Shown: positions 1 to 9,684 of the stretch, in pieces
Numbering within the stretch: the stretch's first letter is position 1
How the letters are laid out: every line of letters begins with the position of its first letter
Assembly: GCA_013316045.1 (NCBI GenBank)
Contig: WSNJ01000006.1
Coordinates: 1-41,501 of the forward strand
DNA: 41,501 nt
Reading direction: 5' to 3'
Source of the DNA: Clostridia bacterium
Lineage (GTDB): Bacteria > Bacillota > Clostridia > Christensenellales > Pumilibacteraceae
Program-made: the position numbers and the translations under genes
Notes under the pieces: generated by a model
Told to the model about the DNA's origin: nothing
Databases searched by the model: none
The model's input: only the letters and a program-made list of their open reading frames with translations

Positions 1-122
1 ATATTATATAACAAAAAAAATCAAAACGCAATGAATTTCCGCCGATTTTTATATTTATATGCCGATTTAGCATTAAATTTGAACTTCCGAGCGTAATTCG
101 GGATAAAACCGAGCTTGTTTAT

Positions 123-151
123 TTGCATTTTACGCGAAATTATTCTATAAT
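123..151 (+). promoter_or_regulatory. SigA-type promoter for lepA
   Basis: TTGCAT (123-128) and TATAAT (146-151) are separated by exactly 17 bases. Transcription would start near 158, giving a leader of about 130 nt before lepA. Only one -35 base departs from consensus. The 120 bases upstream are AT-rich and show no gene that I can recognise. Confidence 0.7.
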
Positions 152-155
152 AGAA

Positions 156-265
156 GTGAAAAAGCTTGCTTGCAATGGCTTTTTCACGACGTATTGCAAC
201 GTACGGCTGTTATCCGCGTTTAGCGGATAATAAAAGCGGTAGCGATGCAAAAATTTATTTTTGCA
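156..265 (+). other. Hairpin-rich 5' leader of lepA
   Basis: Three consecutive perfect inverted repeats lie between the promoter and lepA. Arms 156-165 and 178-187 form 10 bp around a 12-nt loop. Arms 210-217 and 223-230 form 8 bp around a 5-nt loop. Arms 246-254 and 257-265 are a near-continuous palindrome. None is followed by a T-tract, so they do not look like terminators. The first starts at the predicted transcription start and could stabilise the 5' end. Whether the leader is regulatory is unknown. Confidence 0.45.
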
Positions 266-290
266 AGCCGAGGAACGTTATAATATCACT

Positions 291-2093
291 ATGGACAGAC
301 AGCAAAGGATTCGCAATTTCTGCATTATCGCGCACATAGACCACGGTAAATCGACGCTTGCCGACAGACTTATAGAAAGTACGGGAACGGTTTCCAAGCG
401 TGAGTTGTCGGAACAGTTGCTCGACAGTATGGATTTGGAGCGCGAGCGCGGAATAACGATAAAACTTACGCCCGTAAGAATGTTTTACGAACACGACGGC
501 GTAGAATATATATTCAATCTTATCGACACTCCGGGGCACGTCGATTTTACTTACGAAGTGTCGCGGTCGCTTGCGGCTTGCGAAGGCGCAATACTTATAG
601 TCGACGCGTCGCAGGGCGTCGAAGCTCAGACGCTCGCCAACGTGTATTTGGCGATAGACAACAATCTCGAAGTTTTCCCCGTAATCAACAAGATAGATTT
701 GCCGAGCGCGCGCCCCGAAGAAGTAAAAAAGGAAGTCGAGGACGTTATAGGTTTGGACGCGTCCGACGCGCCGCTTATAAGCGCGAAAGACGGCATAAAT
801 ATAGACGAAGTTCTGCGTTCGGTAGTCGAAAAAGTTCCGCCGCCCAAGGGGAACCCGGAAGCTCCGCTCAAAGCTCTTATATTCGATTCGTACTACGATA
901 ATTATAAGGGCGCGGTATGTCTTGTTCGCATTATAGACGGTTGCGTAAAAGAAGGCGTTAAAATCAGAATGATGCAGACGGGCAAGACATTCGACGTAAC
1001 GGAAGTGGGTATATTCAATCCAAAGCCTACGCCTACGGCTCAGCTCGTTGCGGGCGACGTAGGGTATATAAGCGCGAGCATAAAGAACGTTGCGGATACA
1101 AGTCCCGGCGATACGGTTACCGAAGCCGACAATCCCACTGCCGAGCCTTGCTCGGGTTATAAAAAGGTTCAGCCCGTCGTTTACTGCGGAATTTTTCCCG
1201 TGGACGGGTCGCATTACAACGACCTGAAAGACGCGCTCGAAAAGTTGAAGCTGAACGATGCGGCAATGTTTTTCGAGCCGGAAGTTTCGGCGGCTCTCGG
1301 CTACGGTTTCAGATGCGGCTTTTTGGGGCTGTTGCATATGGAAATCATTCAGGAACGTTTGGAGCGCGAGTTCGACCTTGACCTTATTACGACCGCGCCG
1401 AGCGTAACTTATCACGCATATAAATTAAACGGCGAAATGCTTGCCGTTACAAATCCGTCGAATCTGCCCAATCCCGCCGAAACCGACAGAATAGAAGAAC
1501 CTATCGTAAAGGCGTTTATTTATACGCCGCCCGAGTATATAGGCGCGATTATGGACCTTTGCGCCGAAAAGCGCGGGGAATATATGGATATGGTATATCT
1601 CGACAAATCGCGCGTTCAGCTTCACTATGAAATTCCGCTGAACGAAATAGTTTTCGATTTCTTTGACAGCTTGAAATCGCGCACCCGCGGCTATGCGAGC
1701 CTTGACTACGAGATAAAAGGTTATAAGCCGTCCGACCTTGTAAAACTCGATATTCTTCTCAATAACGATATTTGCGACGCTCTGAGTATAATAGTTCACC
1801 GCGATAAGGCTTACGCGCGCGGTCGGTCGATTGCGGAGCGGCTTAAAGAAGTTATTCCGCGTCAGATGTTTGAAATACCGATTCAGGCGTCGATAGGGAA
1901 TAAAGTTATTGCGCGCGAAACCGTTAAGGCGCTAAGAAAAGACGTGCTTGCAAAATGTTACGGCGGCGATATAACGCGTAAGAAAAAGCTGCTCGAAAAA
2001 CAGAAAGAAGGCAAAAAGAGAATGCGCCAGGTCGGCTCGGTCGAAGTTCCGTCCGAAGCGTTTATGTCGATACTCAAACTTGACAACAAATAG
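291..2093 (+). CDS. lepA: Elongation factor 4 (LepA), ribosome-associated GTPase
   Basis: LepA/EF4 is a translational GTPase that binds ribosomes, acting in back-translocation and in initiation or assembly under stress. The 600-residue product is full length. GTPase motifs are visible: G1 AHIDHGKS (about 14-21), G2 RGITIK (53-58), G3 DTPGHVDF (79-86, with the catalytic His) and G4 NKID (133-136). The C-terminus carries the family-specific basic domain ([20 protein letters not shown]) typical of LepA rather than EF-G. I chose ATG at 291; an in-frame TTG at 261 would add ten residues but lies inside a palindrome. The only Shine-Dalgarno-like run (GAGGA at 270-274) is 16 nt upstream of the ATG, so the start is not certain. 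hemW overlaps the 3' end by 14 nt. Confidence 0.96.
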   Translation: MDRQQRIRNFCIIAHIDHGKSTLADRLIESTGTVSKRELSEQLLDSMDLERERGITIKLTPVRMFYEHDGVEYIFNLIDTPGHVDFTYEVSRSLAACEGAILIVDASQGVEAQTLANVYLAIDNNLEVFPVINKIDLPSARPEEVKKEVEDVIGLDASDAPLISAKDGINIDEVLRSVVEKVPPPKGNPEAPLKALIFDSYYDNYKGAVCLVRIIDGCVKEGVKIRMMQTGKTFDVTEVGIFNPKPTPTAQLVAGDVGYISASIKNVADTSPGDTVTEADNPTAEPCSGYKKVQPVVYCGIFPVDGSHYNDLKDALEKLKLNDAAMFFEPEVSAALGYGFRCGFLGLLHMEIIQERLEREFDLDLITTAPSVTYHAYKLNGEMLAVTNPSNLPNPAETDRIEEPIVKAFIYTPPEYIGAIMDLCAEKRGEYMDMVYLDKSRVQLHYEIPLNEIVFDFFDSLKSRTRGYASLDYEIKGYKPSDLVKLDILLNNDICDALSIIVHRDKAYARGRSIAERLKEVIPRQMFEIPIQASIGNKVIARETVKALRKDVLAKCYGGDITRKKKLLEKQKEGKKRMRQVGSVEVPSEAFMSILKLDNK

Positions 2094-3183
2094 AGAAAAA
2101 TTCGGAATATACGTGCATATACCGTACTGCAAAAGCAAGTGCGGTTATTGTTCGTTCTGTTCAAGCGACGATTTTTCCACGCTGAAACTGTATTCCGACA
2201 GCCTTTATAACGAGATTTGCGAGCGCGGACGTGAAGAAGCGTGCGACACGGTTTATATAGGCGGCGGCACTCCGTCCGTTTTGCCGCGCGGCGAAATCGG
2301 AAAACTGATTTGGTTTTTGCGCGAGAATTTCAACATAGAAAGCGGGGCGGAAATAACGGTTGAAGCTAATCCCGACACTTGTACGGACGAATTTTTGTAC
2401 GAGTGCAGACGCGCGGGCGTGAACAGGCTGAGCCTTGGCTTGCAGTCCGACGACGACAGGCTTCTGCGTGTTGCCGGCAGACGGCATAATTACGCCGCGT
2501 TTGAAAAATGTCTGTACTCGGCGCTCGGTAAAGGCATTGAAAACATAAGCGCGGACCTTATTCTCGGACTTCCGTTTCAGACGCTTAAAGGCTTTGAAAA
2601 GACGGTAAAGCACGTTTCGTCTTTGCCGCTGAAACACATTTCGACTTACGCGCTTAAAGTGGAAGAAGGTACGGAATTTTACGATAACGAAGTCGGCGTC
2701 GACGAAGATTTGCAAGCCGAAATGTATTCCGCAGGCGTCGAGATTCTCGCAAACAACGGTTTTTTGCGGTACGAAGTCAGTAATTTCGCAAAAATCGGGT
2801 TCGAGAGCCGCCATAACTCGAAATATTGGAATCATTCGCCCTATATAGGCTTGGGGCTTGCCGCGCATTCGTTTGCAGACGGGTACCGCACCGAGAATAC
2901 CGCTAATATGTCGCTCTATATTATAGGAAAGCGCGAGAGCGGGCGGGAGAAGATTCCTTTGCAAGAGCTCAGAGAAGAATATATTATGCTTGCGCTAAGA
3001 ACGCGCGACGGCATGGATTTGAATCTGCTTAAAAGCGCATACGGCTGCGATTTGCTGAAAGAAAAGGCAAGCGAAATCAAAATGCTCAGAGATTTGGGAG
3101 CGGTGAAAATCGACGGCGGGCGGTTGAAAGCGTCGCCCGAAGCGTTCTATATTCTCGATTCCGTTATACTTAAATTGATATAA
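2080..3183 (+). CDS. hemW: HemW-like radical SAM heme chaperone (coproporphyrinogen oxidase-like)
   Basis: HemW is a radical SAM protein of the HemN family, now regarded as a heme-binding chaperone rather than a coproporphyrinogen dehydrogenase. The [4Fe-4S] motif CxxxCxxC is at residues 17-24 (C17, C21, C24) inside [12 protein letters not shown], with a further cysteine at 27. The glycine-rich IGGGTPS motif and a C-terminal HemN-like domain follow, and 367 residues is normal for HemW. The start is TTG at 2080, overlapping lepA by 14 nt; no strong ribosome-binding site is visible, so translational coupling to lepA is likely. The lepA-hemW-hrcA order is standard in Firmicutes. No other heme gene is nearby, which agrees with a chaperone role. 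Confidence 0.92.
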   Translation: MTTNREKFGIYVHIPYCKSKCGYCSFCSSDDFSTLKLYSDSLYNEICERGREEACDTVYIGGGTPSVLPRGEIGKLIWFLRENFNIESGAEITVEANPDTCTDEFLYECRRAGVNRLSLGLQSDDDRLLRVAGRRHNYAAFEKCLYSALGKGIENISADLILGLPFQTLKGFEKTVKHVSSLPLKHISTYALKVEEGTEFYDNEVGVDEDLQAEMYSAGVEILANNGFLRYEVSNFAKIGFESRHNSKYWNHSPYIGLGLAAHSFADGYRTENTANMSLYIIGKRESGREKIPLQELREEYIMLALRTRDGMDLNLLKSAYGCDLLKEKASEIKMLRDLGAVKIDGGRLKASPEAFYILDSVILKLI

Positions 3184-3189
3184 AAACGT

Positions 3190-3218
3190 TTGACATATAT
3201 TTGCGCTTGCTGTATAAT
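3190..3218 (+). promoter_or_regulatory. Consensus SigA promoter of the hrcA-dnaK operon
   Basis: TTGACA (3190-3195) and TATAAT (3213-3218) are both perfect matches to consensus with a 17-base spacer. The promoter begins 7 nt after the hemW stop codon, and the CIRCE operator begins 5 nt downstream of the -10 box. Confidence 0.9.
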
Positions 3219-3222
3219 ATAA

Positions 3223-3249
3223 TTAGCACTCGGATAGTACGACTGCTAG
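3223..3249 (+). promoter_or_regulatory. CIRCE operator (HrcA binding site)
   Basis: The CIRCE consensus is TTAGCACTC-N9-GAGTGCTAA. Here the left arm TTAGCACTC (3223-3231) is perfect, the spacer is exactly 9 bases, and the right arm is GACTGCTAG (3241-3249), with two mismatches. It covers the predicted transcription start, which is the normal position for repression of the operon by its first product HrcA. The weakened right arm may lower affinity. Confidence 0.9.
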
Positions 3250-3300
3250 CAAAGCCGAGCAAATCGGAAAATTACGGCAATGCCGAAAGGAGGTTCGCAA

Positions 3301-4416
3301 ATGGGTTTATCGTCGAGAAAAGAAAAGATAATAGAAGCCGTCGTAGACAGCTATATAAACAAGTGCGAGCCTATCAGCAGTTCCGAAATCAGAGAAAAGC
3401 ATTTGCCTATGCTGTCGAGTGCGACTATCCGCAACGAGCTTGCGGCATTGGAAGAAATGGGCTACGTAACTCAGCCGCATACTTCTTCGGGACGCGTTCC
3501 CACGGCGGAAGCGTACCGTCTGTACGTTGAAAAGCTGATGCCGCGCCGAAAACTGAGCCGCTCGGAGCTTAAAGTAGTCAAGAGATATTTCAACCGCAAG
3601 GTAACCGAGCTTGACGACCTTTTGAAGAACACCGCAAAAGTTATTTCGGAAATAACCAATCTTACTTCCGTTGCTTATTCTCAGAACGTCGACGACGCTA
3701 TTATCGAGAATATCAAGATAGTCAAAATCACCGACACCACCGCGCTTATAATAATAGTTACCGACAGGGGAATGCTTAAAGACACTACCGCAACAGTATC
3801 GGCTAACATTACCGAAGAATATTTTGAACAGGCGGCAAAGTTTGTTTCGGGCGTATTCGTAGGGCATAAGGTTTCGGAAGCGTCGAAGCCCAAGCGCATA
3901 ATCAAGGAAGTAAGGAAGGAATACGAGCAGGTATTCAATACCGTTATAAAAATTCTTAAAAACCACTCGCACGAAGAAATGGTCAGCGACATAGTGCTCG
4001 AAGGCAGTGCGAAAATTCTCGAACAGCCCGAATATGCAAACCTTACAAAGGCAAAAGCTATGCTCGAACTTCTCGACGCGAAAGAAGAACTTATACCCGT
4101 TCTTCAAAACAGCGACGATATGAGCCTGAACATTCTTATAAGCAAGGATAACGAGATAAAAGAGGGAATGCCCGAATGCGCGATAGTTACGGCGAATTAT
4201 TCCGTAAACGGCGTAAACATCGGAAAAGCCGGCGTTATAGGTCCTATAAGAATGGACTACCCGAAAGTTATTTCGGTTCTCGATTATATAGGTAAAACGA
4301 TAAATCATCTGCCCGAACCCAAGCACGACGGCGACGACGAAGTTGAAGAAGTCGAATACGCGCAAGGGGCGTTAAAGCAGGGTAAAAGCGACGAAGAAAA
4401 CGAAAAAACCGATTAG
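3301..4416 (+). CDS. hrcA: Heat-inducible transcription repressor HrcA
   Basis: HrcA represses class I heat-shock genes by binding CIRCE and needs chaperonin help to fold. The N-terminal winged helix reads RKEKIIEAVVDSYI...EPISSSEI...SATIRNELAALEEMGYV...HTSSGRVPT, a near-textbook HrcA DNA-binding domain. The GAF-like and inserted dimerisation domains follow, and the product is 371 residues. ATG at 3301 is preceded at ideal distance by AAAGGAGGT (3286-3294). An upstream in-frame ATG at 3280 lacks such a site. The last 25 or so residues form an acidic tail after the conserved PKVISVLDYI end of the family fold. It is first in an operon with grpE, dnaK and dnaJ, and autoregulation through the adjacent CIRCE is expected. 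Confidence 0.97.
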   Translation: MGLSSRKEKIIEAVVDSYINKCEPISSSEIREKHLPMLSSATIRNELAALEEMGYVTQPHTSSGRVPTAEAYRLYVEKLMPRRKLSRSELKVVKRYFNRKVTELDDLLKNTAKVISEITNLTSVAYSQNVDDAIIENIKIVKITDTTALIIIVTDRGMLKDTTATVSANITEEYFEQAAKFVSGVFVGHKVSEASKPKRIIKEVRKEYEQVFNTVIKILKNHSHEEMVSDIVLEGSAKILEQPEYANLTKAKAMLELLDAKEELIPVLQNSDDMSLNILISKDNEIKEGMPECAIVTANYSVNGVNIGKAGVIGPIRMDYPKVISVLDYIGKTINHLPEPKHDGDDEVEEVEYAQGALKQGKSDEENEKTD

Positions 4417-4477
4417 TATTGCCTGAATAAATTATAAACGCCAAATAAAATGTAAATAGTAATAGGAGACGTATTCA

Positions 4478-5023
4478 ATGCCGGAAGAAATGAATGAAGA
4501 TTCTCTGATGGAGCTGAGTAAAGAAGAATTCCAGACTATTCAGAATCAGGTTGCCAACCTTAACCAACAGCTTGCAATAGCGCAAGCCGTATTGCAAAAG
4601 GAAAAGAACCGTTCCGATGAGTTGAAGAATTATTCCGACAGACTCCAAGCCGATTTCGATAATTACCGAAAGCGCACGAACGAGAATAACAAGAAGCTGA
4701 AAGAAGACGGAATAGTCGAGGTTATCGAAAAGGTTATACCGCTTCTCGATACGATGAAACAAGGCATCACCCTGATTCCCGACGAAAAGGTTGCCGACGG
4801 ACTCAAAATGATTTATAAGCAGTTCAACGAAATGCTAGGGTCGTTCGGAGTTACCGAAATTCCTGCGCTCGGCGAACAGTTCGACCCGAATTTACACAAT
4901 GCCGTTATGCAGGTGAAAGTAAAGGACGAGAAGAACGTAAACGTAATCGTGGAAGTGTTTAACAAAGGTTACCGTATGGGCGACAGGATAATCCGCCACA
5001 GTGTGGTAAAAGTCGGAAAATAA
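4478..5023 (+). CDS. grpE: Nucleotide exchange factor GrpE
   Basis: GrpE releases ADP from DnaK and acts as a thermosensor of the DnaK cycle. The product has 181 residues. It has an N-terminal acidic segment, a long coiled-coil (about residues 15-75) containing the family motif LQADFDNYRKRT, and a C-terminal beta domain with FDPNLHNAVMQV and GYRMGDRIIRHSVVKV, both hallmark GrpE stretches. The ribosome-binding site AGGAG (4464-4468) fixes the ATG at 4478. It lies 61 nt after hrcA with no promoter or terminator visible between them, so it should be co-transcribed from the CIRCE promoter. Confidence 0.97.
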   Translation: MPEEMNEDSLMELSKEEFQTIQNQVANLNQQLAIAQAVLQKEKNRSDELKNYSDRLQADFDNYRKRTNENNKKLKEDGIVEVIEKVIPLLDTMKQGITLIPDEKVADGLKMIYKQFNEMLGSFGVTEIPALGEQFDPNLHNAVMQVKVKDEKNVNVIVEVFNKGYRMGDRIIRHSVVKVGK

Positions 5024-5075
5024 CAACAATAACGATAAATAATTTAGTTTTTAATTTTTGGAGGATATAAAAAGT

Positions 5076-6884
5076 ATGGGTAAGATTATAGGTATAGACC
5101 TTGGAACGACGAACTCTTGCGTTGCCGTACTCGAAGGCGGCGAACCGGTAGTAATTCCCAATGCCGAAGGTTCGAGAACGACCCCGTCCGTAGTTGGTTT
5201 TGCGAAAGACGGCGAAAGACTCGTAGGTCAGGTTGCTAAGCGTCAGGCTGTTGCAAACCCCGACAACACCGTTATCTCGATAAAAAGAGATATGGGTACG
5301 GACAGAAAAGTTAAGATAGACAAGAAAGATTATTCCCCGCAGGAAATTTCGGCAATGATTTTGACGAAGTTGAAGCAGGATGCGGAAGCGTATCTCGGCG
5401 AAAAGGTTTCGCAAGCGGTTATAACCGTTCCCGCTTACTTTACGGACTCTCAGCGTCAGGCTACGAAAGACGCAGGTCGTATCGCAGGACTCGAAGTTTT
5501 GCGTATTATAAACGAGCCGACGGCGGCGTCGCTCGCTTACGGTCTTGACAAAGGGCAGGACAGCAACCATAAAATATTTATTTTCGACTTGGGCGGCGGT
5601 ACGTTCGATATTTCGATTTTGGAAATCGGCGACGGCGTATTTGAAGTTGTAGCTACGGCGGGCGATAACAGACTCGGCGGCGATGACTTCGACCAGAAGA
5701 TTATGGACTATCTCGTAGACGAGTTCAAGAAAGAGAATGCAATAGACCTTTCGAAAGACAGAATGGCTATGCAAAGACTTAAAGAAGCCGCAGAAAAAGC
5801 AAAAATCGAGCTTTCGAGCTTGCAGAAGACTTCGATAAGTTTGCCGTTTATAACGAGCGGCGCGGCAGGTCCTTTGCATATGGACTACGAGCTTACGCGC
5901 AGTAAGTTCGACGCGCTCACTCAGCCGCTTGTAGATAAGACCATAAAGCTCACCAAGCAGGCTATGGCGGACGCGGGTTTCTCGAACTCGGATATAGACA
6001 AGGTTATTCTCGTCGGCGGTTCTACGCGTATTCCCGCCGTTGTTGAAGCTATCAAAAACCTTTCGGGCAAAGAGCCGTTTAAGGGCATCAACCCCGACGA
6101 ATGCGTTGCAATAGGCGCGGCTATTCAGGGCGGCGTGCTTGCCGGCGAAGTAAAAGACGTGCTGTTGCTCGACGTAACGCCGTTGTCGCTCGGTATCGAA
6201 ACCGTCGGCGGAATATTCACGAAACTTATTGCAAGAAACACGACAATACCTACGAAGAAATCGCAAGTGTTCTCTACGGCTACCGACGGTCAGCCTTCGG
6301 TTGATATTCACGTTTTGCAGGGCGAGCGCGAAATAGCCGCTCACAACAAGACGCTTGCACGTTTCGAACTCGGCGGAATTCCGCCCGCTCCGAGAGGCGT
6401 TCCGCAGATAGAAGTTACGTTCGATATCGACGCGAACGGTATAGTTCACGTATCGGCTAAGGATAAGGGTACGGGTAAGGAACAGCGCGTAACCATTACG
6501 GCTTCGACGAACTTGACCGAAAAACAGATTCAGGACGCTATCAAAGACGCGGAACAGTTCGCAGACGAAGACAACAAGCGCAAAGATCTCGTGGAAACGA
6601 AGAACCAAGCGGATATGTTAATATTCTCGATTGAGAAGTTCTTGTCCGAAAACGGAGATTCGATTGACCCGAATGACAAGAGCGAACTCGAAAAAGAGAT
6701 GGTAAACGTAAAAGAAGTTTTGAAGACCGACGATATGGACGCTATCAAAGACGCGGTAGAAGTGTTGCAAAAGCTGTCCAACGGAATATTCAGCAAACTT
6801 TATGAGAACGGCGGCGCGCAACAGCAAGCCGACGACGTAGTTGTCGAAGACGCGGAAGTTGTTGACGATAACAACAATAACTAA
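5076..6884 (+). CDS. dnaK: Molecular chaperone DnaK (Hsp70)
   Basis: Hsp70 ATPase that binds exposed hydrophobic segments with help from DnaJ and GrpE. The 602-residue product starts [14 protein letters not shown], with phosphate loop DLGGGTFD at 171-178 and NEPTAA near 147. The substrate-binding beta domain and helical lid follow. It lacks the roughly 24-residue N-terminal insertion of proteobacterial DnaK, as expected in a Gram-positive. ATG 5076 follows GGAGG at 5060-5064; an upstream in-frame TTG at 5058 precedes that site and was rejected. The C-terminus ends in an acidic, Asn-rich tail (VVDDNNNN). It is the third gene of the CIRCE-controlled operon. Confidence 0.98.
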   Translation: MGKIIGIDLGTTNSCVAVLEGGEPVVIPNAEGSRTTPSVVGFAKDGERLVGQVAKRQAVANPDNTVISIKRDMGTDRKVKIDKKDYSPQEISAMILTKLKQDAEAYLGEKVSQAVITVPAYFTDSQRQATKDAGRIAGLEVLRIINEPTAASLAYGLDKGQDSNHKIFIFDLGGGTFDISILEIGDGVFEVVATAGDNRLGGDDFDQKIMDYLVDEFKKENAIDLSKDRMAMQRLKEAAEKAKIELSSLQKTSISLPFITSGAAGPLHMDYELTRSKFDALTQPLVDKTIKLTKQAMADAGFSNSDIDKVILVGGSTRIPAVVEAIKNLSGKEPFKGINPDECVAIGAAIQGGVLAGEVKDVLLLDVTPLSLGIETVGGIFTKLIARNTTIPTKKSQVFSTATDGQPSVDIHVLQGEREIAAHNKTLARFELGGIPPAPRGVPQIEVTFDIDANGIVHVSAKDKGTGKEQRVTITASTNLTEKQIQDAIKDAEQFADEDNKRKDLVETKNQADMLIFSIEKFLSENGDSIDPNDKSELEKEMVNVKEVLKTDDMDAIKDAVEVLQKLSNGIFSKLYENGGAQQQADDVVVEDAEVVDDNNNN

Positions 6885-6901
6885 CCGAAAGAGTGGAGTA
6901 A

Positions 6902-7984
6902 ATGGCAAAACCGTACTATGACATACTCGGCGTCCCCGAGACGGCTACCGAAGCGGAAATCCGCAGCGCGTACAGAGCAAAGGCTAAAAAGTATCACCCC
7001 GACTTGAATCAGGGGGACGAGCAGGCCGCCGATATGTTCAAAAAAGTTAACGAAGCGTACGAAACGCTTTCTGACCCTCAGAAAAAGGCGGCTTACGATA
7101 AGCCCGCCGGTCAGGGGTTCGGCGGCGCAAGAGCGGGCGGAGCAGGCGGCGCCGGCAGAGGCTCGTTCTTCGACGACTTTGTAAATATGTTCGATACGGA
7201 CGCGCGTGAAAGCGGCGGCGGGGGCGATATTTCGCTTAACGTAACGCTCACTTTCGAAGAAGCGGCTTACGGCGTGCAGAAAGACGTTTCCGTAACGAGA
7301 AACGAGCCTTGTGCGGCTTGTCGCGGAACGGGCGCAAAGAGCGGTACGCAATACGCAAAATGTAACGCGTGCGGCGGAACGGGTAAAGTGAGATTTGCGC
7401 AGGAAACGCCGTTCGGCAGAGTCGTAAGTATGAAAGCGTGTTCGGCGTGCGGCGGTAGCGGTAAGATAATCAAGGAAGCGTGTCCCGCTTGTAACGGCAG
7501 GGGGCACGTACGCAAGAACGTTAATTTGAGAATAACTTTCCCCGCAGGTATAGAACACGGGCAGATAATGACCGTTCCGGGCGAGGGAGAAAAGGGCAAG
7601 CACGGCACTAAGCCCGGAAATCTCGTTCTTATGATTAACGTAATGCCGCATAAGATTTTCAGACGCAAGGGTCTTGATTTGTCTGTTGACGTTCCGATTT
7701 CGTTCACGCAAGCCATTTTGGGCGATAAGATACTTATACCTATGCTTAAAGGGACGAAAGTTGCATTCCCGTTGCCCGAAGGAACTCAGAACGGAACGGT
7801 GTTCAAGCTGAAAGGTCAGGGTATCGAAAACGTAAAGAAAGGCGTAACGGGCGATTTGCTCGTAACGGTGGACGTGGAAATGCCCAAAAACCTTACCAAG
7901 GAACAGAAAGCGAAAATCAAAGAGCTGAGCGAACTGATTAAGCCCGACCAATACGATAAGATTAAAGAATTCAACAGAAGATAA
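6902..7984 (+). CDS. dnaJ: Chaperone protein DnaJ (Hsp40, type I)
   Basis: Co-chaperone that stimulates DnaK ATPase and delivers substrates. The J domain occupies residues 1-68 with the essential HPD at 32-34. A short Gly/Ala-rich linker follows (about 68-110). The zinc-binding region has four CxxCxGxG repeats: CAACRGTG 137-144, CNACGGTG 154-161, CSACGGSG 180-187 and CPACNGRG 194-201. The C-terminal substrate-binding domains complete the 360 residues. All four repeats are intact, so this is type I DnaJ and not CbpA. GGAG precedes the ATG closely, 17 nt after dnaK. A hairpin terminator follows the stop codon. Confidence 0.97.
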   Translation: MAKPYYDILGVPETATEAEIRSAYRAKAKKYHPDLNQGDEQAADMFKKVNEAYETLSDPQKKAAYDKPAGQGFGGARAGGAGGAGRGSFFDDFVNMFDTDARESGGGGDISLNVTLTFEEAAYGVQKDVSVTRNEPCAACRGTGAKSGTQYAKCNACGGTGKVRFAQETPFGRVVSMKACSACGGSGKIIKEACPACNGRGHVRKNVNLRITFPAGIEHGQIMTVPGEGEKGKHGTKPGNLVLMINVMPHKIFRRKGLDLSVDVPISFTQAILGDKILIPMLKGTKVAFPLPEGTQNGTVFKLKGQGIENVKKGVTGDLLVTVDVEMPKNLTKEQKAKIKELSELIKPDQYDKIKEFNRR

Positions 7985-7990
7985 TTCACG

Positions 7991-8028
7991 AAAAAGAGCG
8001 GCGGTAGCGTAATTTCCGCCGCTTTTTT
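7991..8028 (+). terminator. Intrinsic terminator after dnaJ
   Basis: AGCGGCGG (7997-8004) pairs with CCGCCGCT (8016-8023), with an 11-nt loop, followed by a run of six T (8023-8028). The upstream A-run extends the stem. It closes the hrcA-dnaJ operon. prmA starts only 22 nt later with no clear promoter of its own, so some read-through is likely. Confidence 0.85.
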
Positions 8029-8050
8029 CGGAAAGGAAAGTAAATACTTT

Positions 8051-8968
8051 ATGAAGTGGCAGAAAATTACGGTAAGCACGACGCACGAATTCGAAGAACT
8101 TGTTTCTTCGTGTATGCTCGACTTCGGGTCCGAGGGCGTGAGCGTTACGGATTATGCGGAGTTCCGCGACGCCGTTAAAAACAGAATATGGGACTATATA
8201 GACGAAAAATTGCTTGAAAAAGATGACGGAACGGTTCTTGTTTCGGGCTATTTTCCGTTGGATTTCGACAAAACGACGCTTGAAAGCGAGCTTGCGGAAA
8301 TCAAAGAGCGCTCGCCGTTTTGCACGGGTTCGCTTGAAACGCAAGCCGAAACCGTCGATTCCGCTACGTGGGAGAACGTCTGGAAAGATTACTATAAGCC
8401 GATAAAGAGCGGTAAACTGACAATAGTTCCGAAATGGCTCGAAAACCCCAATCCCGACACCGTACCCGTGTACATCAACCCGGGAATGGCATTCGGAACT
8501 GGAAGCCACGAAACGACGGGAATGTGCGTCGAACTTATGCAGCTTGCCGATATTAAGGGCAAGACTGTTGCGGACGTGGGGTGCGGAAGCGGAATACTCG
8601 GTATTTGCGCGCTTACGCTCGGAGCGGAAAGTTGCACGTTTGTCGATAACGACGAGAACGCCGTGGCGGCGACGAAAGAAAATTGCGGATATAACAAGGT
8701 CGGAGACCGCGCCGAAATAGTTCTCGGCAGTTTGCTCGACGGCGAAAGCACAGAGTTCGACGTTGTTTTGGCTAACCTTACCGTTGACCTTTTGCTTATG
8801 CTTAAAAACGGTATAAACACAAATTTGAAGAAAGGCGGCAAGGCTGTTTTCAGCGGAATAATAAACGGACGTGAAAGTGAAATTGCACAGGCGTTCGGAA
8901 AAGAGTACAGGCTTATAAAAGCCGAAAAGCGCGGAGAATGGCACGCGATGCTTTTTGAAAAGTTATGA
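8051..8968 (+). CDS. prmA: Ribosomal protein L11 methyltransferase
   Basis: PrmA trimethylates ribosomal protein L11 using S-adenosylmethionine. The product has 305 residues. The N-terminal L11-recognition domain spans about residues 1-130. The linker motif NPGMAFGTGSHETT, diagnostic for PrmA, leads into SAM-binding motif I VADVGCGSGILGI. The catalytic-domain motif LANLTVDLLL corresponds to the NPP-like motif of the family in modified form. The ATG is preceded by GGAAAGGAAAG. It sits directly after dnaJ, as in many Clostridia and Bacilli, and overlaps rsmE by 4 nt (ATGA), indicating translational coupling. Confidence 0.95.
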   Translation: MKWQKITVSTTHEFEELVSSCMLDFGSEGVSVTDYAEFRDAVKNRIWDYIDEKLLEKDDGTVLVSGYFPLDFDKTTLESELAEIKERSPFCTGSLETQAETVDSATWENVWKDYYKPIKSGKLTIVPKWLENPNPDTVPVYINPGMAFGTGSHETTGMCVELMQLADIKGKTVADVGCGSGILGICALTLGAESCTFVDNDENAVAATKENCGYNKVGDRAEIVLGSLLDGESTEFDVVLANLTVDLLLMLKNGINTNLKKGGKAVFSGIINGRESEIAQAFGKEYRLIKAEKRGEWHAMLFEKL

Positions 8969-9684
8969 GAAAATTTTTCGTAGACAATTTAACCGAAAAA
9001 GCAGTTCTGACGGGAGCGGAGCATAAACACCTTTCTGTCGTTTGCAGAGCCAAAAAAGGCGACAGAATAGTACTATGCGACGGATACTACGACGGAAACT
9101 ACGAGATTACGGATATAAAAAAGGATTGTACGCGTCTTTTGCTGACGGATAAGACCGCAAACCGTTCCGAAACGACGGCGGACGTCGATTTGTATTTCTG
9201 TTCGCTCAAAGGCGATAAGAACGATTTTATAGTGCAGAAATGTACGGAACTCGGCGTTAAGAATTTTTATCCCGTTATTTCGGAATACGTGCAGAACGGT
9301 GCAAAAAATGTCAATACCGAAAGACTTAAACGTATTGCCGAAGAAGCCGCGAAGCAGTGCGGCAGGGGCGCGTTGCCGAAAATTCATTCCGCCGAGTCAT
9401 TTGACGGCGCCGTCGGAAAAATTAAGGAATATCCGCTTGTCGTTTTCCCGTACGAAAGCGAAAAGAATCTCGATATAAGGTCGTTTTTGCAGGGCGCGGG
9501 AAAAGCCGATAAGATAGCCGTGCTCGTCGGTTGCGAAGGCGGTTTCTCGAAATCGGAAGTCGATATGCTGAAAGATGCGGGTATAGCTTCGGTAACGCTC
9601 GGTAACAGAATTTTGCGCGCCGAAACGGCTTGCATTGTTACCGCGGCGGTCGTTATGTACGAAAGGGGCGAGATGAATGTTTGA
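8965..9684 (+). CDS. rsmE: 16S rRNA (uracil1498-N3)-methyltransferase
   Basis: RsmE is a SPOUT-class methyltransferase that modifies U1498 of 16S rRNA. The product has 239 residues. It starts with the PUA-like domain (HLSVVCRAKKGDRIVLCDG), and the knotted SPOUT domain carries KCTELGVKNFYPV, EEAAKQCGRGALP, VGCEGGFSKSEVD and LGNRILRAETA, all family signatures. The ATG overlaps the prmA stop. The last codons and the TGA stop (9682-9684) lie inside a 12-bp-stem hairpin that belongs to the structured element downstream, so the C-terminus (MYERGEMNV) may have been remodelled by that element. Confidence 0.95.
   Translation: MRKFFVDNLTEKAVLTGAEHKHLSVVCRAKKGDRIVLCDGYYDGNYEITDIKKDCTRLLLTDKTANRSETTADVDLYFCSLKGDKNDFIVQKCTELGVKNFYPVISEYVQNGAKNVNTERLKRIAEEAAKQCGRGALPKIHSAESFDGAVGKIKEYPLVVFPYESEKNLDIRSFLQGAGKADKIAVLVGCEGGFSKSEVDMLKDAGIASVTLGNRILRAETACIVTAAVVMYERGEMNV

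Noticed and set aside
4959-6608. A 549-codon open frame on the minus strand opposite dnaK
   Set aside because: Same reason: antisense shadow of a highly biased gene, without motifs or a start signal.
6881-8944. A 687-codon open frame on the minus strand opposite dnaJ and prmA
   Set aside because: It lies wholly opposite two certain genes, has low-complexity Arg/Phe-rich content, no ribosome-binding site and no family motif. Codon bias on the + strand (few TTA, CTA and TCA codons) creates long antisense frames throughout this window.
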